DNA from: Flavobacterium cupriresistens
GTDB lineage: Bacteria > Bacteroidota > Bacteroidia > Flavobacteriales > Flavobacteriaceae
Direction: 5' to 3'
DNA length: 64,000 nucleotides
Assembly (NCBI RefSeq): GCF_020911925.1
Contig: NZ_CP087134.1
Span: 2,666,001-2,730,000 of the forward strand
Shown: one piece after another, positions 26,250 to 35,014 of the stretch
Position numbering within the stretch: position 1 is the first letter of the stretch
How the letters are laid out: the number at the start of each line of letters is the position of its first letter
The notes under the pieces: generated by a model
Seen by the model: the letters and a program-made list of their open reading frames with translations, nothing else
The model's database searches: none
What the model was told of the DNA's origin: nothing
Program-made: the position numbers and the translations under genes

Positions 26250-28469
26250 TTAGGTTCGGTATTCGCGAGTTACTTTGTCGACTCCGTCAATTTTTTTAAT
26301 GGCATTAATCATTTTCTTCAAAATGGTGTTGTTTTGAACAATCACCGCAATCTGACCGTGGAAAATTCCGGCATCGGTACTCAAAGAAATACTCTGAATA
26401 TTGACACTCATATTGTTCGAAATTACTCTTGTCAGTTGGTTTGTAAGTCCTAAAACGTCCATTCCGGTAATGTTGATAATGGCTTTGAATTCTTCCTGAG
26501 ACGAATCGATCCATTTGGCACTCATGATGCGGTAAGCATAATTTGACTGCATTCCGATCGCATTTGGACAGTCCTTTTTGTGAACTTTAATTCCTTCGTT
26601 TATGGTTACAAATCCAAAAACATCATCCCCCGGAATCGGGTTACAACATTGCGAAAGTTTATAATCGAGTTTGTCATGCTCGGTTCCAAAAACCAACATA
26701 TCATAATTGCTACTTATAACAGGTTTATGAATATCGTCGGCTGCGGTATCTTTATTTCTTTTGATTTTATTTTTAAAGAAATTGATAAAGGTGTTGCTTT
26801 TTTGAGCAGCATAATCTTTTAATTGCTGATTTTCAATAGCGCCAATTCCAACTCTGTAAAATAAATCTAAGCTTGTTTTTAGTTTAAAAAAGTTAACTAA
26901 TTCATTAATAACCTGTTCGTTGATGGTTATTTTTAAATGTTTTAGTTTTCGGGTAAGTAATTCTTTTCCTTCCTCACCGATTTTCTTAGTGTTCTCGTTC
27001 AGAACATTTTTAATCTTGGTTTTTGCTCTGGAAGTGGTTACATATTCTAACCAGTTTATAGTTGGTTTCTGATTTGCAGAAGTAATAACTTCAACCTGAT
27101 CACCACTTTTTAATTCGTGATTTAAAGGAACAAGACGTCCGTTTACACGTGTTCCTCTGGTTTTGATTCCAATTTCGGAGTGAATACTAAAAGCAAAATC
27201 AAGCGAAGTGGCTCCTTTTGGCAGTGATTTTATTTCTCCTTTTGGAGTAAAAATGAAGATTTCTTTTGAGTATAAATTCATTTTGAAATCTTCCACAAAA
27301 TCAACCGCATTTGTCTCCTGATTTTCTAAAGCTTCGCGAAGCAAATTCAACCAAACATCTAATCCGCTTTCTTCTGTGGCTCCGTTTTTATATTTGTAAT
27401 GGGCTGCGTATCCTTTTTCGGCAATTTCATCCATACGTTCACTTCGAACCTGTACTTCAACCCAACGGCCTTTTGGTCCCATAACGGTAATGTGCAGGGC
27501 TTCGTAACCTGTTGATTTGGGAGAGGAAATCCAGTCACGTAAACGACTTGGGCTGGGTCTGTAATGATCGGTTACGATAGAATAAATTTTCCAGGCGATA
27601 AATTTCTCATCGTGTGGATCTGATTTGTAGACTATTCTAAGGGCAAATTTGTCGTATACTTCGTCAAAACTTACATTTTGTGCACGCATTTTTCGACGGA
27701 TCGAATAGATTGATTTTGGACGGCCTTTAATAATGTAATCCACATTTTCGGCGTCTAAAGATTTTTTCAAAACATCAGAAATGTCTTTGATATAAGCATC
27801 CTGTTCTTCTTTGGTTTCTCTTATTTTGCTGACAATATCTTCATAAACTGCCGGCTCGGTATATTTTAAACCTAAATCTTCCAGTTTTGTTTTGATGTTG
27901 TACAATCCTAAACGATGGGCAAGAGGCGCATAAATATACAGGGTTTCTGAGGCAATTTTGGTCTGTTTGTATTCAGCCATAGAATCCATAGTCTGCATAT
28001 TGTGCAAACGATCTGCTAGTTTGATTAAGATCACGCGAACGTCATCGTTAAGCGTCAGAATCATTTTTCTGAAATTTTCTGCCTGCATTGAGGCATTCAA
28101 ATCTCTTTGAACCATCGAAATCTTGGTTAGTCCTTCGACCAATTGCGCTACTTTTGGATTAAATAAACGCTCAATATCTTCCACCGTTATTGGGGTATCT
28201 TCCACAACATCGTGCAATAAAGCCGCAGCAATAGAGGTGGCTCCCAAACCAATTTCGGAGGCTACAATTTTTGCAACAGCAATAGGATGAAAAATATAGG
28301 CTTCACCGGATTTGCGTCGCTGCTCTTTATGTGCATCAACTGCTACATCAAAAGCTTTTCGAATCAGTTTTTTGTCGGTAGGTGATAAAGTCTGGTAGCT
28401 AATCCGAAGTAATTCTTTATATTCTTGGGCAATTGCTTTGTTTTCTTTTTCAATATCTATTTCTATCAT
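26250..28469 (-). CDS. Bifunctional (p)ppGpp synthetase/hydrolase (RelA/SpoT)
   Basis: I start at the ATG at 28469 (MIEIDIEKENKAIAQEYKEL); a Met five codons upstream is less likely. The 739-residue protein has all four long-RSH domains. The HD hydrolase has RRKSGEAYIFHPIAVAKI and ALLHDVVEDT. The synthetase has GRPKSIYSIRRKM, DKFALRIV and GYEALHITVMGP. Next are TGS (IFTPKGEIKSLPKGATSLDFAF) and a C-terminal ACT domain (residues about 665-739). Intact hydrolase and synthetase motifs indicate one dual-function enzyme controlling the stringent response. Confidence 0.94.
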   Translation of the reverse strand: MIEIDIEKENKAIAQEYKELLRISYQTLSPTDKKLIRKAFDVAVDAHKEQRRKSGEAYIFHPIAVAKIVASEIGLGATSIAAALLHDVVEDTPITVEDIERLFNPKVAQLVEGLTKISMVQRDLNASMQAENFRKMILTLNDDVRVILIKLADRLHNMQTMDSMAEYKQTKIASETLYIYAPLAHRLGLYNIKTKLEDLGLKYTEPAVYEDIVSKIRETKEEQDAYIKDISDVLKKSLDAENVDYIIKGRPKSIYSIRRKMRAQNVSFDEVYDKFALRIVYKSDPHDEKFIAWKIYSIVTDHYRPSPSRLRDWISSPKSTGYEALHITVMGPKGRWVEVQVRSERMDEIAEKGYAAHYKYKNGATEESGLDVWLNLLREALENQETNAVDFVEDFKMNLYSKEIFIFTPKGEIKSLPKGATSLDFAFSIHSEIGIKTRGTRVNGRLVPLNHELKSGDQVEVITSANQKPTINWLEYVTTSRAKTKIKNVLNENTKKIGEEGKELLTRKLKHLKITINEQVINELVNFFKLKTSLDLFYRVGIGAIENQQLKDYAAQKSNTFINFFKNKIKRNKDTAADDIHKPVISSNYDMLVFGTEHDKLDYKLSQCCNPIPGDDVFGFVTINEGIKVHKKDCPNAIGMQSNYAYRIMSAKWIDSSQEEFKAIINITGMDVLGLTNQLTRVISNNMSVNIQSISLSTDAGIFHGQIAVIVQNNTILKKMINAIKKIDGVDKVTREYRT

Positions 28470-28565
28470 AACGGCATAGTTCAAGTACTAAAAATAAGAA
28501 TAAGTTAGAACATACGCAAGGGAATAGCGTGTTGATTTCAGATTTTAGATTTTAGTTTTTTGAAG

Positions 28566-28726
28566 GGAATAGTTTTCAGTCGCAGTTTTCAGTCTCAGTT
28601 TTCAGTCCGGTTTAGAACGTGGGATAAGAATTAAAAAAAAATCTCAGTTCTGCGTTTTCAATTTAACTTTGAAAACGCAGAACTGAGACTGCGACTGAGA
28701 CTGCGACTGCGACTGAAAACTATTCC
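28566..28726 (-). terminator. Nested palindrome acting as terminator of the serine hydrolase gene
   Basis: Inner stem: 20 perfect pairs (28642-28661 with 28669-28688) around a 7-base loop, followed on the minus strand by nine T residues, an excellent terminator. Outer stem: 21 perfect pairs (28566-28586 with 28706-28726); its right arm contains the TAG stop of the serine hydrolase gene. The sequence is made of the gactgag/gactgcgact repeat units seen at 591 and 5782. Confidence 0.8.
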
Positions 28727-30255
28727 TTAGTAAAATCTAAATCCTGGAAGTCGTAACTGAAATCCGTTAATTCAGAAATAGGGAGCATTTTTAGATTCGC
28801 TACTTTTCCACTTTCATCGTATTTAAATAAGAGATGAGCGTCGGCATGGAAAAATGCATTGTTCCATTTTACGACATAGTTGCCGTCTTTATAGAAAAAG
28901 ATTTCGCCTGCCAGTTGTGGTGAACGTTGAGAAGCAAAGTATACTTTTCCTTTTTTCTCTGTAATAGTGATTTTTCCAAACCAATTGTCCTGGTAGCTTC
29001 CTGTAATTTTACTGAAATCTGTTTTAAGTTTGTCTTTTTTGTTTTTTGCAACCGTGGCCCAAACTTCATCGGTAACTTTATCGGCAGATGCTTCGTTGGC
29101 TTTTACTCTGTTGCTGTAAAGCGTTACGTAATCTTCGGGTTTGATGCCTAAATAACTGTCTTTGATCGTATTGGTAATGGCGCTAAACGCTGCTCCTGAT
29201 TGTTGATTGGTCAAAACAATAATTCCTAAACCTATTTCAGGAATTAAAGTGGTTTGTGTTACGTTTCCTTCTAAACCACCGGTGTGAGAAACTTGTTTAT
29301 AGCCTTTTACATCATTCAAAAACCAACCTAAACCGTATCCTGAGAAATGCGTGTTGTAGGGAGGTCTTGTTTTGGCAGGGATGATGGTTTGTAATTGCCA
29401 CATTTCGTCGTGCTCTTTTTCTGAAAACAGTTGTTTATCACCATATTTTCCGTTGTTGATTTGTAAAATAGCCCATTTGCTCAAATCGTTTACACTTGAA
29501 TAAATTCCGGCTGCTCCATCAAAAAGTTGGTTTTCGTATCTTTTGATTGTTTTTAACTTTCCATCAACAGGAACGTGAGGTGTAATTACGTTTGAAGTAT
29601 CTTTTAGACGTTTTATCGACGCGACACTTTCGTTCATTTCTAACGGTTTCATAATGCGGGTTTCGACAAACTCTGCCCAGCTTTGACCGCTTACAACATG
29701 CACAATTTCACCTGCAATGATGTACATTAAATTGTCATAATCGTATTTTGTTCTAAAACTGGAAACCGGTTTTAAATAGCGTAAATTATGAATGATATCC
29801 TTAGCGGTAAAATCACTTCCATCAGGCCAGATCATTAAATCTCCGGCACCAAGTCCAAGTCCGCTGCGGTGGGTTAGTAAATCACGGATTGTAAATTCCT
29901 CCGTTACATAATCGATTGACATTTTAAAATCCGGGAGGTATTTTACGACTTTATCATCCCATTTTATTTTGCCTTCATCTACCAACATAGCCAGTGCGGC
30001 ACTTGTAAAAGCTTTACTGTTTGAGGCGATTCCAAACAAAGTATTGGCATCTACTTTTTGTTGGGTTATAACGGATTTTACGCCATATCCTTTTGCCAGA
30101 ACTACTTTTCCATCTTTTACAATTGCAACTGAAATTCCGGGGACATCAAAGGCTTTTATCGTTCGATTGACCAATTCATCGACCTCCTGATTGGTAATTT
30201 GTGCTGAAACTGAAAAACTAAATAATAAAGCTAAAAGTGATACTTTGTAATTCAT
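28720..30255 (-). CDS. Secreted class C beta-lactamase-like serine hydrolase
   Basis: A 511-residue exported protein (signal peptide about residues 1-19, ending VSAQ). The penicillin-binding-protein/beta-lactamase fold occupies about 25-360: nucleophile SNSK (Ser78, Lys81), a Tyr-x-Asn-like YDN near 170 and the third motif HTGG near 330. A C-terminal domain of about 110 residues (DUF3471-like, GSYQDNWFGKITITEKKGKVYF) follows. Enzymes of this type are mostly esterases or D-amino peptidases; true beta-lactamase activity is less likely with this tail. It lies 19 bases downstream of the TrmH-like gene, so the two may be co-transcribed. Confidence 0.85.
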   Translation of the reverse strand: MNYKVSLLALLFSFSVSAQITNQEVDELVNRTIKAFDVPGISVAIVKDGKVVLAKGYGVKSVITQQKVDANTLFGIASNSKAFTSAALAMLVDEGKIKWDDKVVKYLPDFKMSIDYVTEEFTIRDLLTHRSGLGLGAGDLMIWPDGSDFTAKDIIHNLRYLKPVSSFRTKYDYDNLMYIIAGEIVHVVSGQSWAEFVETRIMKPLEMNESVASIKRLKDTSNVITPHVPVDGKLKTIKRYENQLFDGAAGIYSSVNDLSKWAILQINNGKYGDKQLFSEKEHDEMWQLQTIIPAKTRPPYNTHFSGYGLGWFLNDVKGYKQVSHTGGLEGNVTQTTLIPEIGLGIIVLTNQQSGAAFSAITNTIKDSYLGIKPEDYVTLYSNRVKANEASADKVTDEVWATVAKNKKDKLKTDFSKITGSYQDNWFGKITITEKKGKVYFASQRSPQLAGEIFFYKDGNYVVKWNNAFFHADAHLLFKYDESGKVANLKMLPISELTDFSYDFQDLDFTKE

Positions 30256-30274
30256 AATTATTTAAAATTTGGTG

Positions 30275-31066
30275 TTAATTAAATCCTCTTTGGCGCTTGG
30301 CTTCGAAAATTAAAATGGCTGCCGCAACAGACACGTTCATACTGTCGATTTCGCCTTGCATTGGTATAATGATATTTTGTGTAGCAGCATCACGCCAGTC
30401 TTGTGTTAGACCTGTGGCTTCTGTTCCGACAACCAAAGCGGTTGGAGTTGTGAAGTTTTGTGTGTGGTAAGAGGTCGAATTTTGCAACGTTGCGCAGTAA
30501 AAATCAATCTTTTTTTCTTTCAAATAAGCGATAATTTCTGCAGTAGTTCCTGTGGCAATTTGATTGGTAAACAAACAACCTACACTGGAACGCACAATAT
30601 TAGGGTTGTATAAATCGCTTTTTGGATTGGCAATTAAAACGGCATCTAAATTAGCAGCATCTGCGGTACGTAAAAGGGCTCCTATATTTCCGGGTTTTTC
30701 CGGAGCTTCGGCTACTAAAATTAAGGGGTTATCGGATAATTTTAAATCCGATAATTGCATTGATTTGGTTTTGGCTACTGCCAAAATACCTTCTGTAGTA
30801 TCGCGATAAGCCAATTTTTGGTAGACTTCTTTGTTGATTTCGATGAGTTGAACCGGCGAGTTAACGATTTTATTGATTTGACTCTCCGTTACTAATTCGG
30901 GTAAAAATAAAACGGTTTCAATTTCATACCCTCCTTTTATGGCGATAGAAATTTCACGTAAACCTTCAATCAAAAATGTTCCGGTTTGTTTGCGGGCTTT
31001 TGCTTTTTCCTGAAGTAAAACAAGCGATTTGATAAACGGATTTTGTATTGAGGTAATTTGTTTCAT
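30275..31066 (-). CDS. TrmH/SpoU-family RNA 2'-O-methyltransferase
   Basis: A 263-residue SPOUT methyltransferase. The N-terminal substrate-binding domain (ITSIQNPFIKSLVLLQEKAKAR, residues 3-24) resembles the L30e-like domain of rRNA ribose methyltransferases. The three SpoU motifs are present: PEKPGNIGALLRTADA, VVGTEATGL and the knot segment IPMQGEIDSMNVSVAAAI. It methylates rRNA or tRNA ribose using SAM; the exact nucleotide cannot be assigned. The serine hydrolase gene follows after 19 bases. Confidence 0.88.
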   Translation of the reverse strand: MKQITSIQNPFIKSLVLLQEKAKARKQTGTFLIEGLREISIAIKGGYEIETVLFLPELVTESQINKIVNSPVQLIEINKEVYQKLAYRDTTEGILAVAKTKSMQLSDLKLSDNPLILVAEAPEKPGNIGALLRTADAANLDAVLIANPKSDLYNPNIVRSSVGCLFTNQIATGTTAEIIAYLKEKKIDFYCATLQNSTSYHTQNFTTPTALVVGTEATGLTQDWRDAATQNIIIPMQGEIDSMNVSVAAAILIFEAKRQRGFN

Positions 31067-31367
31067 TTTTTTTAAAGGAACTAAGTTTTTGAGGGGCTAA
31101 GGTACTGAGATTTTTTTTAAAGTTGTATAGGGGTTGAGTTGCAAAGTGGCAGAGTTTTTTTTTGAGGTGCTGAGGTACTGAGTTGCTAAGGTTCTGAGTT
31201 TTTTTTAAAGCTGCAAAGGCTCAGAGAGGTAAAGCTGCAGAGTTTAGTAAAAGGTTTAAAAGATTGCCACGAATTTCACGAATTGGCGCGAATTTTTAAA
31301 GTTTGACTACTATTATAATTCGTGTGAATTCGTGAAATTCGTGGCAAAAAATTATCTTACGGATTGC
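31067..31367. repeat. Intergenic gap: ctgag micro-repeats and a gccacgaattt palindrome
   Basis: From 31085 to 31245 short units such as gctgaggtactgag and ggttctgag alternate with T-runs. At 31266-31345 there is a perfect palindrome with 19-base arms (gccacgaatttcacgaatt and its inverse) around 42 bases. It is an inverted relative of the element at 38768-38840 and may terminate the alkaline-phosphatase-like gene. No coding sequence seen. Confidence 0.65.
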
Positions 31368-32453
31368 TTAATTTTTAAACAATTCTGTTATTTCTTTTTC
31401 TACGGGATGGGGTGCTGTAAAAGTATATCCCATGATTTTGGCAATGGTTTGTGCGAATTGTTTTTGATACAATTGCGTAGCTGTTTTGATTTCTCCTTTT
31501 GGCGCTATTTCAGGGCCCATTGCGGCAAACCAGATTTGTGAGGCTCCTTCAATATCTTTACCGTGATCGGTCCATTGTGCTTTTGTTTTGTCTCCGCGAC
31601 CGTGATCTACCGTAATTAGTAGTGTCGTTTTGTTTTTGTATTGTGGATCATTTTGTACGAAATTCCAGATTTCTTTGATCCATTTATCAACTTGGTTTGC
31701 GGCATCCAGATACGATTTGTAATGTCCTGCATGAGCCCATTCATCGGTTTCTCCGTAAGCAATATAGAGTACTTTTGGTTTGTTGGTTTTGAGTTCGTTT
31801 AAGGCTTCATAATGGGTGAAAACATCAAGGCATTCGTCTTCATGAAAAGGCTTAAACGAGTTATCACGCATTTCGTTTAATAATTTATGATTTGCTGTTG
31901 GCTTCTTTCCGCCTACTTTATCAAAGGCCGAAATTACGGGGAAGTTGCTTCTTTTTTCGTTTAGAATTCTGTCAAAAGCATCCCAGGCACCAAAAGCAAC
32001 CGTTTTTCCTTTTTCCTTTGGCTGCTGATTTAAAAATTCCAAAACATTTACATTTGGATTGGCTTTGTAAGAGTTAGCATTGATCTGCAAATCTACGTTT
32101 CCAGTCATGATTTCACTGTATCCGGGATAACTAAACCAGTATGGATTGGAAACGTCAACGTTATTTCCGAAATCGCGATTGCCATAAATTTGCCCTTTCG
32201 AAGCAATTTCAGACCAGAAAAAGGGCATTATTTTTTTGCGACTTTCATTGCCGTCAGCACTGTAATATTTCTTGTAGATGTAGGTACTGTCTCCCTGATT
32301 GAATTTTTTGTCGTTGGCAATTGCGGTATCCATCCCTTTAAAGACTTCCTGCCACCTAAAACCGTCTGTGGTGATGATAATAATATTTTCTGTTTTTTGT
32401 GCGCTCGATAAAAAGCCAGTTAAAACGAATACAATCAAAATTACTTTTTTCAT
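31368..32453 (-). CDS. Secreted alkaline-phosphatase-superfamily hydrolase
   Basis: I start at the ATG at 32453 (MKKVILIVFVLTGFLSSAQ, a signal peptide) and not the in-frame ATG 11 codons earlier. The 361-residue protein has the superfamily metal and active-site pattern: TTDGFRWQEVF near residues 28-38 (first metal Asp30), FSYPGYSEIMTG (probable Ser nucleophile, the place of Thr in nucleotide pyrophosphatases), GETDEWAHAGH and TVDHGRG for the second metal cluster. It is probably a phosphodiesterase or phosphatase acting outside the cytoplasm. No CxPxR sulfatase motif is present, so it is not a substrate for the FGE-like enzyme. Confidence 0.8.
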   Translation of the reverse strand: MKKVILIVFVLTGFLSSAQKTENIIIITTDGFRWQEVFKGMDTAIANDKKFNQGDSTYIYKKYYSADGNESRKKIMPFFWSEIASKGQIYGNRDFGNNVDVSNPYWFSYPGYSEIMTGNVDLQINANSYKANPNVNVLEFLNQQPKEKGKTVAFGAWDAFDRILNEKRSNFPVISAFDKVGGKKPTANHKLLNEMRDNSFKPFHEDECLDVFTHYEALNELKTNKPKVLYIAYGETDEWAHAGHYKSYLDAANQVDKWIKEIWNFVQNDPQYKNKTTLLITVDHGRGDKTKAQWTDHGKDIEGASQIWFAAMGPEIAPKGEIKTATQLYQKQFAQTIAKIMGYTFTAPHPVEKEITELFKN

Positions 32454-32512
32454 AGTTTTATATTTTAAATTTAGTAACCATTTCACATTTCACAAAAAAC
32501 ATCTAACTCACA

Positions 32513-33844
32513 TTACAAAATCCCTCTCGACTTAATTTCCAGATATTTGTTAATAGCGTCCAAAGTCAGATTTTCGGGTTGTGTAAGTATCGAATGAATT
32601 CCGTACTTTTTAAGTTCGTTGGCGATTAGTCGTTTTTCGAACATGAATTTTTCAGCAATAACCTTATCGTATATTTCCTGTATCGTACCCGTTTTTTTAT
32701 GGATAATTTCATTCAGTTCAGTATTGCTGAAGAAAATCACCACTAATAAATGGCTTTTTGCAATTCCTTTTAAATAAGGTAATTGCCTGTTTAGACCATC
32801 CATTGTTTCAAAATTGGTGTACAGAATGATCAAACTTCTTTGGTTGATGTTTTTCTTGATGTCAACATACAAACGGCTGTAATCACTCTCAAAAAAATCG
32901 GTTTTGATGTTGTACAAAGTCTCGAGGATCTTTTGCATTTGTGAGCCTCTTTTTTCGGCAAAAACTCTGTTTTCGACTTTTTTAGAGAAGGCAAAAATTC
33001 CTGCTTTGTCTTGTTTTTTTAGAATTACATTCGATAAAACCAAAGTTGAATTTATAGCATAGTCCAATAAACTTAAGCCGTTAAAAGGCATTTGCATGAC
33101 ACGTCCTTTGTCAATTGCCAGATAAACTGATTGTGATTTTTCGTCCTGAAATTGATTTACCATCAAAGCATTTTTCTTTGCTGTTGCTTTCCAGTTTATA
33201 GTTCGCAGATCATCGCCCTGAACATATTCTTTGATTTGTTCAAATTCCATGGTATGTCCAATACGGCGAATTTTTTTAATTCCGTATTGAAACAGGTTGT
33301 TCGAAATAGCAAAGAGATCGTATTTCCTTAATTGAATATAAGACGGATAGGTTGGAACCATTTGGTCTTTGTCAAAAGTAAACCTTCGGGAGATTAATTT
33401 TAATGGGGAAGAAACATAAATATTAAGGTTTCCAAAATAGTATTCGCCACGTTCCGTCGGACGCAAATCATATCCGATTTCTTCCTGAGCGGAGGCTTTT
33501 ATATTTTTTATAATTTTGAAATCACGGACTTGAAATTGAAACGGAATTTCATCAATGACCTTCGCCGAAATCGGAAAAGTATATTGATTTTTGATTGTAA
33601 TTTGTATTGGGTTTAAATCGCCATTTGATAGTTTTTCGGGCGTATTTCTCGATGCTTCAATACCGGTTCTTGCTAAATACAGGAGTAAAATGTCTAATAC
33701 TAAGAAAGTAGTGAGAACTAAAACTATAAACCAAACACCGTTATATAAAGTTGGAAAAATAAAAGCACAAAAAAACAGTCCGACAATACCCAGAAGCACA
33801 TAGAAGAAGAAGTTGTTGATGTATAGACTTTTTATGAATTTCAC
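32513..33844 (-). CDS. DUF58 protein of the MoxR cluster
   Basis: A 443-residue protein with two N-terminal transmembrane helices (residues 12-60) and a DUF58 domain with the signature DLRTINWKATAKKNALMVNQF, followed by a von Willebrand factor A-like region (VYLAIDKGRVMQM). It lies 114 bases downstream of the MoxR ATPase gene; MoxR and DUF58 pairs form a conserved chaperone-like system at the membrane. It is the last gene of a five-gene minus-strand run that begins at 37979. Confidence 0.88.
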   Translation of the reverse strand: MKFIKSLYINNFFFYVLLGIVGLFFCAFIFPTLYNGVWFIVLVLTTFLVLDILLLYLARTGIEASRNTPEKLSNGDLNPIQITIKNQYTFPISAKVIDEIPFQFQVRDFKIIKNIKASAQEEIGYDLRPTERGEYYFGNLNIYVSSPLKLISRRFTFDKDQMVPTYPSYIQLRKYDLFAISNNLFQYGIKKIRRIGHTMEFEQIKEYVQGDDLRTINWKATAKKNALMVNQFQDEKSQSVYLAIDKGRVMQMPFNGLSLLDYAINSTLVLSNVILKKQDKAGIFAFSKKVENRVFAEKRGSQMQKILETLYNIKTDFFESDYSRLYVDIKKNINQRSLIILYTNFETMDGLNRQLPYLKGIAKSHLLVVIFFSNTELNEIIHKKTGTIQEIYDKVIAEKFMFEKRLIANELKKYGIHSILTQPENLTLDAINKYLEIKSRGIL

Positions 33845-33958
33845 GTTTTTAATGGTTTCAGGTTTTTTTGTTTCAAGTTTTTTTGTTTCAGGTTTTTTTT
33901 GTTTCAGGTTTCACGTTTAGGATGTTTCGTGTTACTTTTTACATTTTACAAGGAACAT
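33845..33958. repeat. gtttcaggttttttt micro-repeat between moxR and DUF58 genes
   Basis: Four imperfect copies of ggtttcaggttttttt or ttcaagttttttt occur in 114 bases. The purity of the repeat suggests slippage; on the minus strand it is a poly-A/gaaac tract in the leader of the DUF58 gene. Confidence 0.5.
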
Positions 33959-34972
33959 TTATCTTGGAATTTCAACGGTTTCTATGATTTGTTTGATGAT
34001 TTCAGAGCTTGTGATTCCTTCCATTTCGCGTTCCGGTGAGACGATAACACGGTGTTGTAGCACAGGAACAGTTGCGTCTTTAATGTCTTCCGGTGTTACA
34101 AAATCGCGACCGCGAATGGCTGCAAAACCTTTGGCTGCATTCAGAATTGCGATTGAGGCACGAGGAGAGGCTCCAAGGTACAAGAAGGCATTTTCACGTG
34201 TGTTTACTACGATTCTGGCAATGTATTCCAATAGATTTTGTTCTACTCTGATTTGTTTGATTAATGCTTGGTAGGCTTTGATCTCTACTGCAGAAAGTAT
34301 CGTTTTTATCGCTTCCAGTTTGCCGTGATCTTGTAGCAAATGTTCTCTTTGAATGATTTGAATTTCTTCATCCAATTTTGGATAATCGATGGTGATTTTG
34401 AATAAAAAACGGTCTAATTGTGCTTCAGGTAAACGATACGTTCCTTCTTGCTCAATAGGGTTTTGTGTGGCAATTACCAAAAAGGGAGTTTCTAATTTAT
34501 AGGCAGAGCCATCAATAGTAATCTGACGTTCCTCCATAACTTCAAAAAGGGCAGCCTGTGTTTTGGCAGGAGCACGGTTAATCTCATCAATTAGGATTAA
34601 ATTAGAGAAAATTGGTCCTTTTTTAAATTCGAATTCAGAGTTTTTCAGATTAAAAATCGAAGTTCCTAAAATATCGGAAGGCATTAAATCAGGTGTAAAT
34701 TGAATTCGGCTGAAACCAATGTTTAACGTTTTTGACAGTAATTTTGCCGTAATGGTTTTAGCAACTCCGGGAACTCCTTCCAACAAAACATGTCCGTTTG
34801 ATAGTATAGCAACCAAAAGCTGATCAATCATTTTATGCTGACCTACAATTACCGTTTCCAACTCTTTTTTGATACTGCTAACGTGGTCTAAAAGTGGCGT
34901 TAGGTTTAGTCGGGTTTCAAAATTTACATTTTCGTTTGTAATTTCTGTTTTTGTTGTATTTATATCGTCCAT
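33959..34972 (-). CDS. MoxR-family AAA+ ATPase
   Basis: A 337-residue AAA+ ATPase. Walker A is LLEGVPGVAKTITAKLL, Walker B LILIDEINRAPAKTQAALFE, sensor 1 VIATQNPIEQEGTY, then EAQLDRFLFKI and sensor 2 LGASPRAS. This is the standard MoxR layout and length. MoxR proteins assist maturation of metal-dependent or von Willebrand-type partners, here most likely the DUF58 protein encoded next. The DUF4350 gene precedes it by 42 bases. Confidence 0.92.
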   Translation of the reverse strand: MDDINTTKTEITNENVNFETRLNLTPLLDHVSSIKKELETVIVGQHKMIDQLLVAILSNGHVLLEGVPGVAKTITAKLLSKTLNIGFSRIQFTPDLMPSDILGTSIFNLKNSEFEFKKGPIFSNLILIDEINRAPAKTQAALFEVMEERQITIDGSAYKLETPFLVIATQNPIEQEGTYRLPEAQLDRFLFKITIDYPKLDEEIQIIQREHLLQDHGKLEAIKTILSAVEIKAYQALIKQIRVEQNLLEYIARIVVNTRENAFLYLGASPRASIAILNAAKGFAAIRGRDFVTPEDIKDATVPVLQHRVIVSPEREMEGITSSEIIKQIIETVEIPR

Positions 34973-35014
34973 GTTGTGGTATGTTTTCTTTTGAATGAAT
35001 TTCTGTTAAAAGTA

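Noticed and set aside
28720..30255. Antibiotic-resistance beta-lactamase
   Set aside because: The fold matches class C enzymes, but the protein is much longer, has an extra C-terminal domain and resembles general serine hydrolases or esterases. Sequence alone does not support resistance.
31368..32453. Possible sulfatase matured by the FGE-like protein
   Set aside because: The protein has the alkaline-phosphatase superfamily metal motifs but no C/S-x-P-x-R sulfatase signature.
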